Positions 54,514-61,287 of a stretch of 64,000 bases of DNA are shown here, one piece after another. The notes under the pieces are model-generated. The model did not search any database and was not told the origin of the DNA. It worked only from the letters and a program-made list of their open reading frames with translations. A program made the position numbers and the translations under genes. Every line of letters begins with the position of its first letter. Positions within the stretch are counted from its first letter, which is position 1. The stretch comes from Methanolobus sp. (lineage in GTDB: Archaea; Halobacteriota; Methanosarcinia; Methanosarcinales; Methanosarcinaceae): contig NZ_JADQBY010000019.1 of the NCBI RefSeq assembly GCF_016278385.1, forward strand, positions 1-64,000. Reading direction: 5' to 3'.

Positions 54514-57135
54514 ATGAGCGAGCTTCCATGGGAAAATAAAAAAGTAGCAGATATTATGTCATCGGCAGGTGAAGAGGCTAAGATATCTGATGGTTCTGCC
54601 CCTGGCACAACTAAAAGTTTCCATCCTCCAATTCCTGATATATTGGCAAATGCATTTGCAGATATACCGATGGAAGAGGCTACAATAGAGCTTTCAGATT
54701 CTACGCCAGATGCAAAAGATGTTCAGATGCCTAATCTGGGTGTCCCATCATTTGGGGATTTACCTGATTTGTCCCTTATGGGTGGGAGCAGCAATAAAGA
54801 ACCTGAATTAAATTCAGGTAATTCTCTTTCACAAGGTATCCTTCCACCTTTCATGAGCAATTCTAATATCCCTAACTCTTCGGTTCAAAAAGAAGAAAAT
54901 GCATTTGTTCCAAAACCTCTTTTTGATCCTTTATCATCTGACAATGCTGGAGCTAATGCTATAGGTGCTTTAGATGCACCTGCTAAGAAGCGTTCTCCTC
55001 CTCCTTTATTTGAACCTTTGATCCAATTGGATGATGCGGTCAATGGTGCTGATGTTGTAGTTCCATTTCCAATTCAAGAAAGCGAATCCATGTCTTTCCC
55101 ATCAAATGAATTCCTGGTTGAAGGGCGCCCGGCTCCAGAGATGCCTCCATTTGGTGAACCTTCATCTGATAGTGTAAATCCATTCGCTTCACCCAATTCC
55201 AGTGTTGCTCCTCCATTTAATGAACCTCCTTCTGGTAGTGTAAATCCATTCGCCTCCCCTAGTTCCAGTGCTGCTCCTCCATTTAATGAACCTCCTTCTG
55301 GTAGTGTAAATCCATTCGCCTCCCCTGGTTCCAGTGCTGCTTCTCCATTCTCTGAACCTTCTTATGCTAGTGTTAATCCTTTTACTCAGGCACCTGTGGG
55401 TATGGAAAGCTCCTCCGTTAAAAACGGTTCAAAATCAGAAGGTTCAAAGGTCAACATTAATTTGGATTCATTAAAAAAGAATATTGAAGGGATATCTGTT
55501 GTAGCCATAGATTTTTTAAGGAACCTAACAAAGGGAAAAAGCTTGATTGATAGAATGGAGGATATGAGTTATTCTACACGGGATGATGTAAGTTCTGCTA
55601 ATACAGTATCAACAATTTCTTCACCATTTGACAGCGAGTCTACATCCCCACTTGACCAACCTTCAATCAATCCGTTCTCTCCATTACAAGAAGGTCCAAA
55701 TGAAACAGAACCTCCTTTACAGTCTAATCCTTTTGAATCAATTACCGGGTCCTCAGATGCAGGCGACATAAGGAAAGTAACATCTATAGAGAATCCAATA
55801 TTGGAAGCTATAAATCCGTTTGATGAAAATGAGACTGATTTTTTAGAACCGGATTCCATTTCAGATGAAAATGATGTTTTATCACTTTTTGATTCTGATA
55901 TTGTAGGGATCACACCAATTGGTGGGGAAGGGGATCAGGATATTGTTGATGATGTGGACGTTGCTTTGCCGGAAATCCTGGACTCAGAGATAAACGTTAT
56001 TGAAAAAACAGTATTTTCATTTGAAAAAGAAACTCATGCCAATGCTGCAGAAGGTTCTGCTGTATCACCGGTACTTTCTTTAGAGTTAAAAGCTATGAAG
56101 GAAAGTTCAGATAAAAGATTCAACATTCTTGAGAACGATATTATTAACTTTAAGGATGATCTTACAAGTATTGATATGCAGTTTAGTTTTGTTAAGGAGG
56201 AAGTTATAAGTTTCTCCGGCAAAGTTTCAGAAATGGAACAGGCATTCTCTTCTTTTGTAATATCGAATGAAGAGTCCACTTCCTTAAATAATGCTAAATT
56301 TGATGGCCTTGAAGAAAAGATAAGTTCAGTGGGAGGAAGGATTGGTAATTTTGAATCAAATCTTTCTTTTTTGCAATCAGACAATGTTTCCATTAAGTCT
56401 GACTTGTCTCGGATAGAGGACAATGTTTCAGAACTTGTGAATTCTTATACTGCACTTCTTGCACAGTTGCATGAATCCTTCCAAGAAAACGAATCTAATT
56501 TTTCACGTATCGATGTTATTTCAGCAAAACTTGATGAAATAGGATCAAAGATAAGTTCAATTGAGAAAACCCAGGAAGGTTCCAAATCAACTTCTATGGA
56601 GTTTTCAAGATCCATATCTGCTATGCTTGACAATCTTGGCAAGACCTCTTCTGCATTTTCTGACTTTAAACAGGAATCAGAGACGAAAAATGCTGCTATG
56701 ATCAAAAAAATAGATTCTGTAACTGAGTACGTGGAAAGTGAATTGCAGAAAGTGGGTGCCAGAAGTTACAAAGGTTTTGGACAGAATGTACACCTTTCCA
56801 ATATTGTCAAGAATTCCGGTAATATGAAACTCTGCATGGAATGGCTCGAGTTTTTGATGGAGCTTGTAGGTCGCAATAATCTTCCGGAGATACTCTCTTA
56901 TTATGAGGAGCTTGGCTGGATAACTGATAAGATAAGGATGGAACTGTTGCAATATGCTGACGGTATTGATTTCTATATGGAAAAGCCAGACTGGAAACTC
57001 ACACCGGATGACCACGTTAAATCTATCTGGTTCATTGAAAGTCTTGCAGGTATAAAAGTTGACAAGAACAGGCTTTCAGTTATCGAAAGGGATATTGAGA
57101 AGGTCAAAAAAGGCTCTGAGATCTACGGGATATAA
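54514..57135 (+). CDS. Giant ArlCE-like archaellum accessory paralogue
   Basis: An 873-residue protein whose last ~110 residues match the FlaD/FlaE domain of the operon's ArlCE (LCMEWLEFLMELVGRNNL, same spacing, ending SEIYGI). The first ~430 residues are low-complexity and rich in Pro, Asn, Ser and Phe, with PPFNEPPSGSVNPFASP-type repeats (DNA repeat at 55144-55390) and recurring NPF motifs. The middle, ~residues 505-750, is predicted coiled coil. The choice of ATG 54514 over TTG 54505 is by codon preference. It is twice as long as ArlCE and stands apart from the arl operon, so it may be a specialised adaptor; function is inferred. Confidence 0.82.
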   Translation: MSELPWENKKVADIMSSAGEEAKISDGSAPGTTKSFHPPIPDILANAFADIPMEEATIELSDSTPDAKDVQMPNLGVPSFGDLPDLSLMGGSSNKEPELNSGNSLSQGILPPFMSNSNIPNSSVQKEENAFVPKPLFDPLSSDNAGANAIGALDAPAKKRSPPPLFEPLIQLDDAVNGADVVVPFPIQESESMSFPSNEFLVEGRPAPEMPPFGEPSSDSVNPFASPNSSVAPPFNEPPSGSVNPFASPSSSAAPPFNEPPSGSVNPFASPGSSAASPFSEPSYASVNPFTQAPVGMESSSVKNGSKSEGSKVNINLDSLKKNIEGISVVAIDFLRNLTKGKSLIDRMEDMSYSTRDDVSSANTVSTISSPFDSESTSPLDQPSINPFSPLQEGPNETEPPLQSNPFESITGSSDAGDIRKVTSIENPILEAINPFDENETDFLEPDSISDENDVLSLFDSDIVGITPIGGEGDQDIVDDVDVALPEILDSEINVIEKTVFSFEKETHANAAEGSAVSPVLSLELKAMKESSDKRFNILENDIINFKDDLTSIDMQFSFVKEEVISFSGKVSEMEQAFSSFVISNEESTSLNNAKFDGLEEKISSVGGRIGNFESNLSFLQSDNVSIKSDLSRIEDNVSELVNSYTALLAQLHESFQENESNFSRIDVISAKLDEIGSKISSIEKTQEGSKSTSMEFSRSISAMLDNLGKTSSAFSDFKQESETKNAAMIKKIDSVTEYVESELQKVGARSYKGFGQNVHLSNIVKNSGNMKLCMEWLEFLMELVGRNNLPEILSYYEELGWITDKIRMELLQYADGIDFYMEKPDWKLTPDDHVKSIWFIESLAGIKVDKNRLSVIERDIEKVKKGSEIYGI
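55144..55390 (+). repeat. 66-bp tandem repeat, about 3.7 copies
   Basis: Units begin at 55144, 55210, 55276 and 55342, each starting CCTCCATTT or a close variant. The second and third units are nearly identical over their whole length, while the first and last have diverged. Each unit encodes 22 residues containing PPF, NEP and VNPFASP blocks, so gain or loss of units keeps the frame. Confidence 0.92.
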
Positions 57136-57221
57136 TGTTGACCTGAAAAAAGTAAAAATAAATGCTTGGGGCCGGGTAGGCCTGCAAACATTTCATTCTT
57201 TTCTTAAAGTGGAATAATTGT

Positions 57222-57554
57222 TTAGAACATTGCTTCAAGTTTGTCTGCAAAGTCTGCAAGAACTGGTAGTCTGTACATGTTACCTTTGTAGGCCATGAAT
57301 ATCAGGTAAAGCCAGAGTACAAATCCAATAAGGGGCAAAAACAATAATATTAACCATCCAATAATTGGTATGAACCCCATAATAATACTCAATACGAAAA
57401 GCCCACCAAACACTACAGTGGACTGTGCTGCATGGAAGCGTACAAATTTGTTTTCCTTTTCAATAACCAACAAAAGTATGCCAGTAATGAAACCCAGTGC
57501 ATAGGCTATTACTCCTGCTATGTTTTCATCGACACCTAATTTTGTTTCGCTCAT
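57222..57554 (-). CDS. DUF4870-type small membrane protein
   Basis: A 110-residue protein with about three hydrophobic helices and the family hallmark KFVRFHAAQS. It begins MSETKLGVDENIAG at 57554, with GGAGAG just before; a longer reading to 57617 adds a non-native N-terminus and is rejected. A paralogue starting with nearly the same residues is at 57653. Function of the family is unknown, probably membrane-related. Confidence 0.88.
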   Translation of the reverse strand: MSETKLGVDENIAGVIAYALGFITGILLLVIEKENKFVRFHAAQSTVVFGGLFVLSIIMGFIPIIGWLILLFLPLIGFVLWLYLIFMAYKGNMYRLPVLADFADKLEAMF

Positions 57555-57652
57555 AATATCTCTCCTTATAATAAAACAAAAAAATATAAGAATGTTTGAG
57601 GTCAGATTACTCCGCAAACATTTTATGATTTTGTCCAGGCCAAATATTGGTC

Positions 57653-58003
57653 TTAGAATTTCTGCTCCAGTTGGTCAGCATACTCTGCAATTACTGGGAG
57701 CCTGTACATTTCACCTTTATAGGCTTTGTACATAAGGAAAAACCATAGTACTAATGAAACTAAGGTTATAAGCAATGATATTAACGCAAAGATAAATCCA
57801 ATATAGTCTATGGAAGTAAGGAATCCTATAATAAAGTTCAAAACAAACAAACCTACATACAAAACAGTAGACTGGGCTGCATGGAAACGTACGAATTTGT
57901 TGTCTTTCTCAATGATCAATAGAATTATGCCGGAAATCCAGCCAAGTAAATAGGCTAATAATCCAGCTATATTTTCACTGACACCTAATTTTGTTTCGCT
58001 CAT
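57653..58003 (-). CDS. DUF4870-type small membrane protein (paralogue)
   Basis: A 116-residue tandem paralogue of the preceding protein, with the same MSETKLGVxENIAG start, KFVRFHAAQST core and three hydrophobic helices. GGAGAG lies before its ATG at 58003. The two genes are about 100 bases apart and probably arose by duplication. No further role is evident from context. Confidence 0.88.
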   Translation of the reverse strand: MSETKLGVSENIAGLLAYLLGWISGIILLIIEKDNKFVRFHAAQSTVLYVGLFVLNFIIGFLTSIDYIGFIFALISLLITLVSLVLWFFLMYKAYKGEMYRLPVIAEYADQLEQKF

Positions 58004-58396
58004 AATGACTCTCCTATAAATATCTATATTTATACTCTTGTCTTAGATACAAACGGTGCGATGGAAGTATGGATATAAAACCAAATATGGTTAATAAAAC
58101 CAACAATGAATGCCACTTGTTTACCTTTAATGTCTTCAAGTAGTATAAAAATTCATAATCCAACACACCACATCCAGACTATAATTGTTTAATATATCTC
58201 TTTGAAATAATTAATTACAAAAGTAGTGGTCCCCTATATTATATAACAGTTTCTATAAAAAAGGTAGGGGCAGTGATATTGAAATGTTTAAATATCACGG
58301 CATTTCTGTTATTTTGGTCACTGGAATTATTCAACGTTTTCTAATTAAAAAAGAGAGCTGCAAACAAATGTTTACAGCTTTGATATTTGCTCTGTT
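58004..58396. other. Gap between DUF4870 and DUF4013 genes
   Basis: About 390 bases without an intact gene. It includes the DUF4013 remnant (58085-58190) and otherwise only AT-rich sequence with possible reverse-strand promoters for the DUF4870 gene near 58020-58035. Nothing else was recognised. Confidence 0.5.
58085..58190 (-). pseudogene. Truncated remnant of a DUF4013 gene start
   Basis: On the reverse strand a codon run starting TTG GAT TAT GAA at about 58162 gives DYEFLYYLKTL and then LLVLLTIFG. This matches the N-terminus of the intact DUF4013 protein at 58933 (DYEVLLKNSW, then LLITVFG). The DNA just upstream of both starts is also similar (attcataatcca...ccacatcc versus cttcataatcca...ccacaccc). 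The homology ends after ~30 codons, so this is a broken duplicate. Confidence 0.6.
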
Positions 58397-58933
58397 TTAT
58401 TCTGCAAGTTCGAGTGTTGCATACGCGAGAAGTACTGTGGCAATAGGTGCTGTCACTAGCATACCGATTCCCAGCAGTAATGCCCCTATCATGAAAAGGA
58501 CAAGCATTATCACATATACTATTATACTTTCAACAGGCTTGGCCTTGATAATTTCAATGCTCTCTGTTATTGCCTCAATACCGCCGTATCCCTTTATTAC
58601 AAGCAGGGGCAACGCAAACATGAACAATATTCCTACTATTGTTGAGAGTATGGATGCTATCTGTCCAAGTATTCCGGCGATGACCATGTAGATCAGCATA
58701 TACACCCAGCTTCTGATGAAATCATCCTTGTTGAACCCTACAAAGACATCGCTGATCTCTATTTGCTCTCCTCTTGCTCCCTTTACAGTCATGGATGTAA
58801 ATCCATAGGCTAGAGGTGCAATGGTAACTATAAATATTGAACCAAAAACGGTTATCAATAAACCAACAATAAATGTTACAAGATTATCTTTTACAACATT
58901 CCATGAATTCTTTAATAAAACTTCATAATCCAA
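58397..58933 (-). CDS. DUF4013-type membrane protein
   Basis: A 178-residue protein with four to five hydrophobic helices (residues ~18-40, 74-110, 135-175) and the DUF4013/DUF975-like pattern (MDYEVLLKNSWNVVKDN start, then LAYGFTSMTVKGARGEQIEISDVFVGF). The family's function is unknown. It lies among other small membrane proteins and 130 bases from the pilin gene. A truncated duplicate of its start is at 58085-58190. Confidence 0.85.
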   Translation of the reverse strand: MDYEVLLKNSWNVVKDNLVTFIVGLLITVFGSIFIVTIAPLAYGFTSMTVKGARGEQIEISDVFVGFNKDDFIRSWVYMLIYMVIAGILGQIASILSTIVGILFMFALPLLVIKGYGGIEAITESIEIIKAKPVESIIVYVIMLVLFMIGALLLGIGMLVTAPIATVLLAYATLELAE

Positions 58934-59012
58934 TATACCACACCCTGAATATAATTACTTATAAGAATGTGTGGTTCTGTATCGTATATAAGTTTATCTG
59001 AAAAGTCATGAT

Positions 59013-59049
59013 TGGAAAAGAAAAAAAGAATGACGCCAAAAGCGTCATT
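59013..59049 (-). terminator. Hairpin plus T-rich terminator after the pilin gene
   Basis: A perfect 8-base stem (59029-59036 with 59042-59049, AATGACGC/GCGTCATT) and 5-base loop lie 12 bases after the pilin stop on the reverse strand. It is followed by a T-rich run when read on that strand. Archaeal termination mostly needs only the T tract, so the stem may add 3'-end stability. Confidence 0.6.
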
Positions 59050-59060
59050 TAAGTTTGAAA

Positions 59061-59564
59061 TTAGAATCTAACGTCCATATCGCCAATCATCTGCTGGCTT
59101 GCAATATCAATTATCTTTACATTGATTGTTTCGCCAGATACGGCAATAGGTGTGTTATCTGTCTGTGTCATATTACTATTATCGACGAGTACCTGACCAG
59201 TTGCGTCTTCATAGTAAACGTACAGTGAATCTCCAGCGTCGAACTTAGCATCCTCTACAGATAAGTCTGTAAACAATGCAGATCCTTCTGTAGTTGCATT
59301 ACCTGAAACTGTAACTCTTGTTGTAGTGCTGGAAAATACTATCTGATCTCCGCCCTGATGCTCAAGCTTTACGACATCAGTACTTGAGACGTCTGCTGCT
59401 GATGCTCTGATACTTGCCTGTGGTGCCTGTTCAGGCGGACCCATGCCGAATACGAATGCAGCGATAACTGCAGCAAGGATTACAGTGATTGCGACCATCA
59501 GGATTACACCGATGACCGGGGATATTACGGTGTAATAAGGCTTATTTTGCTGATTAAAGGTAGT
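59061..59564 (-). pseudogene. Type IV pilin lacking its 5' end
   Basis: The body is a typical archaeal pilin: an SPVIGVILMVAITVILAAVIAAFVFG hydrophobic segment (longer than normally quoted; key part SPVIG followed by the helix), then a ~115-residue beta-rich domain. The frame is open upstream to a TAA at 59565-59567, but between that stop and the internal ATG at 59498 there is no ATG, GTG or TTG codon. The ATG at 59498 falls inside the helix and would drop the prepilin cleavage site. The first coding bases therefore seem lost. The integrase gene begins 52 bases beyond that stop, so insertion of the element is the probable cause. Confidence 0.75.
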
Positions 59565-59589
59565 TTAGACTCTATTTAGCTTATTAGGT

Positions 59590-59609
59590 ACCTCTTATTT
59601 AATAGAGGT
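59590..59609 (+). promoter_or_regulatory. Hairpin over the integrase ribosome-binding site
   Basis: A 6-base inverted repeat (ACCTCT at 59590-59595, AGAGGT at 59604-59609) with an 8-base loop includes most of the GAGGTG ribosome-binding site of the recombinase (59605-59610). In an mRNA it could hide that site. Whether it is transcribed depends on the transcription start. Confidence 0.4.
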
Positions 59610-59616
59610 GTATATA

Positions 59617-60465
59617 ATGGTATCGGAAGCAATGAAAAATCTCAGTACATTTGTCAGTTATGAGGACTTCCTTAAGCTGGAAAAGACTGCAAAAGAGTAT
59701 GAAGTACGTGCTATTAGGAAGAAAGCAAGAAAGGGTGAATACTCTTTGTTTGTAAGGATGTTATTCTTTACAGGTGCTCGTATATCTGAGGTCGTGGGTA
59801 GTAATAGGAGAGTGTACACACAATGTCTTTTCCCCGGTTTCAAGAAAAGGAAGGGTAACTGTCCCAAGTGGGCTGCACAAAGGGACGATAAGGTCTGTAT
59901 TGAAGCTGGCTGCAAATCTCTGACATCATATGTGCAAAAAGCCCATCATGGAATACGTGTCAAAGATATTGTCTTTAACGACAGGATTATCGCTGTATAC
60001 GGTAAGAATGTCAAGTCTGATGAACTCAAAGCAAGGACTGTCATCATTGATTCTGAGACACTTGAGATGCTCCGGGAGCACATTGAAAGGTATTCATTGA
60101 GACCGAATGATAAAATTATTAGTCTGAATGAAAATGGTGCTAAGACACTGGTAAATAAACTCCGTGATATCACTGAACTGCACTGGTTGACTGCACATAA
60201 GTTCAGGCATGGACACGCCGTCTATTGCATTCAGCATGGTATGGATATTCGTACTTTACAACAGCAGCTTGGTCACTCTGATTTGGGTACTACTGCTGTG
60301 TATCTTCAGTTTGCTGTTAATGAGCGGAAAAAGGCGTACGATAAGGTCTTCTCTAAAAAGCCGGACCATGTCAAGGTGCAATGTCCTTCTTGTGGGTTCA
60401 ACTTCCGTCTATGCAAAAATCACGAAATGGAATTAGAGGACCGGCTGAGTACAATGTTCCAATAG
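59617..60465 (+). CDS. Tyrosine recombinase/integrase with Cys-rich insert
   Basis: A 282-residue site-specific recombinase. The catalytic residues seen are R55 (TGARISEV), H194-x2-R197 (AHKFRHGHA), H220 (LGHSD) and the nucleophile Y229 (AVYLQ). An insert after the first catalytic Arg holds cysteines C70, C82, C94 and C99, a probable metal site, and a C-terminal tail holds a CPSCGFNFRLC motif. The ATG at 59617 follows GAGGTG; the GTG at 59608 lies within that site. It begins the foreign element and is adjacent to the beheaded pilin. Confidence 0.88.
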   Translation: MVSEAMKNLSTFVSYEDFLKLEKTAKEYEVRAIRKKARKGEYSLFVRMLFFTGARISEVVGSNRRVYTQCLFPGFKKRKGNCPKWAAQRDDKVCIEAGCKSLTSYVQKAHHGIRVKDIVFNDRIIAVYGKNVKSDELKARTVIIDSETLEMLREHIERYSLRPNDKIISLNENGAKTLVNKLRDITELHWLTAHKFRHGHAVYCIQHGMDIRTLQQQLGHSDLGTTAVYLQFAVNERKKAYDKVFSKKPDHVKVQCPSCGFNFRLCKNHEMELEDRLSTMFQ

Positions 60466-60561
60466 GATATGATTGACCATCATCCCCTCCAACCTTTCTT
60501 TTTTCCACCACCCCCCTATCACACCTGTTCTCTCATCGCAAACCTTCACCCACTCCGCCAT
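60433..60561 (-). CDS. Possible small basic/tryptophan-rich ORF (42 aa)
   Basis: A 42-residue reading frame (MAEWVKVCDERTG start) on the reverse strand that overlaps the end of the integrase gene. It has no clear ribosome-binding site. Its first residues resemble those of another short reverse-strand frame at 63870-63974. It may be a chance frame. Confidence 0.2.
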   Translation of the reverse strand: MAEWVKVCDERTGVIGGWWKKERLEGMMVNHILLEHCTQPVL

Positions 60562-60759
60562 GTGCTACGCAAACATTTAAACAGTGCTATAATAACAAGT
60601 AAACTTGTTTAGTTACAGATTGCGATTTTTGCTATATGCAATGACAGTGCCGAAAATTAAGTGGTATGTTGATATTGGTTTTTTTGTTACCTAAAGTTTA
60701 ATTGTCAGACAATTTATATTGTTTTAGCGTGTAGTAGTACCAAATACGGAGTGAAAATC
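60466..60759. promoter_or_regulatory. Regulatory gap with two palindromes before the RHH gene
   Basis: A 294-base gap between the integrase and the first ribbon-helix-helix gene. It holds a perfect dyad AACAAGT-AA-ACTTGTT at 60594-60609 and another, AATTGTC-A-GACAATT, at 60700-60714. The second abuts a TATA-like tttatatt at 60713-60720, about 45 bases before the start codon. A repressor bound there would block the promoter. Confidence 0.55.
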
Positions 60760-60966
60760 ATGACAGTAGAAAAGAAGTCAGTATCATTTCAGGAAGATTT
60801 GTTCGAAGAAATGGAGTCAAGACGTGCTGAATTCGATATGAGTCGAAGCGGTTACATTGATTCCGTTCTCCGTGTGCACTTTGGACTTGACAGCACTGAA
60901 AAACAGACCAAAGTCACAGTGCATGAAAATGTATTCTCCGATGCAGAAATAACTTCTGCACTATGA
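60760..60966 (+). CDS. Ribbon-helix-helix DNA-binding protein
   Basis: A 68-residue protein with a CopG/Arc-like pattern: the SVSFQEDLFEEMESRR beta-helix, then MSRSGYIDSVLRVHF as the second helix. It ends in an acidic tail containing HENVFSD. ATG 60760 is chosen because GGAG lies eight bases upstream; the GTG at 60751 overlaps that site. It probably regulates its own promoter through the palindromes upstream, and perhaps element copy number or excision. Confidence 0.75.
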   Translation: MTVEKKSVSFQEDLFEEMESRRAEFDMSRSGYIDSVLRVHFGLDSTEKQTKVTVHENVFSDAEITSAL

Positions 60967-61011
60967 GATGATGCGAGAACAGGCACAAGCTTCGCTCTGA
61001 GAGGCTGATAC

Positions 61012-61224
61012 ATGCCCGACAAAAACGAAATCATCCTGACACTGGACCCTGAGCTACTGCCTTATATTGACGTTCTCAGAGGCTATCAGAGCCGTTCTAC
61101 GTACATCAAGAAGGTGCTCAGGGACCACATTAAGGGTTCAGACGTTCAGTTCGGAATAGTGGACGACACGCAGGAACAGAATGTATTCTCAGAGCATGAT
61201 GATGATTTCTGTGTATTACAGTAA
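61012..61224 (+). CDS. Ribbon-helix-helix-like DNA-binding protein (second)
   Basis: A 70-residue protein with an RHH-like fold signature (IILTLDPELLPYIDVLR, then SRSTYIKKVLRDHI). Its acidic tail (QEQNVFSEHDDD) shares the NVFS motif with the tail of the preceding protein, so the two may be related by duplication and may heterodimerise. A GAGAGG site lies before the ATG. It precedes the primase-helicase gene by 63 bases and is probably co-transcribed with it. Confidence 0.65.
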   Translation: MPDKNEIILTLDPELLPYIDVLRGYQSRSTYIKKVLRDHIKGSDVQFGIVDDTQEQNVFSEHDDDFCVLQ

Positions 61225-61287
61225 TTGAAAATATTACATCAGGGCTGAGGTCCAAGTCAGCCCCAAGAAAAAGTTAACGTGATTTAA

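Noticed and set aside
58284-58691. Forward open frame over the DUF4013 gene
   Set aside because: It is antisense to a well-formed membrane protein with a good start and family features, so it is a shadow.
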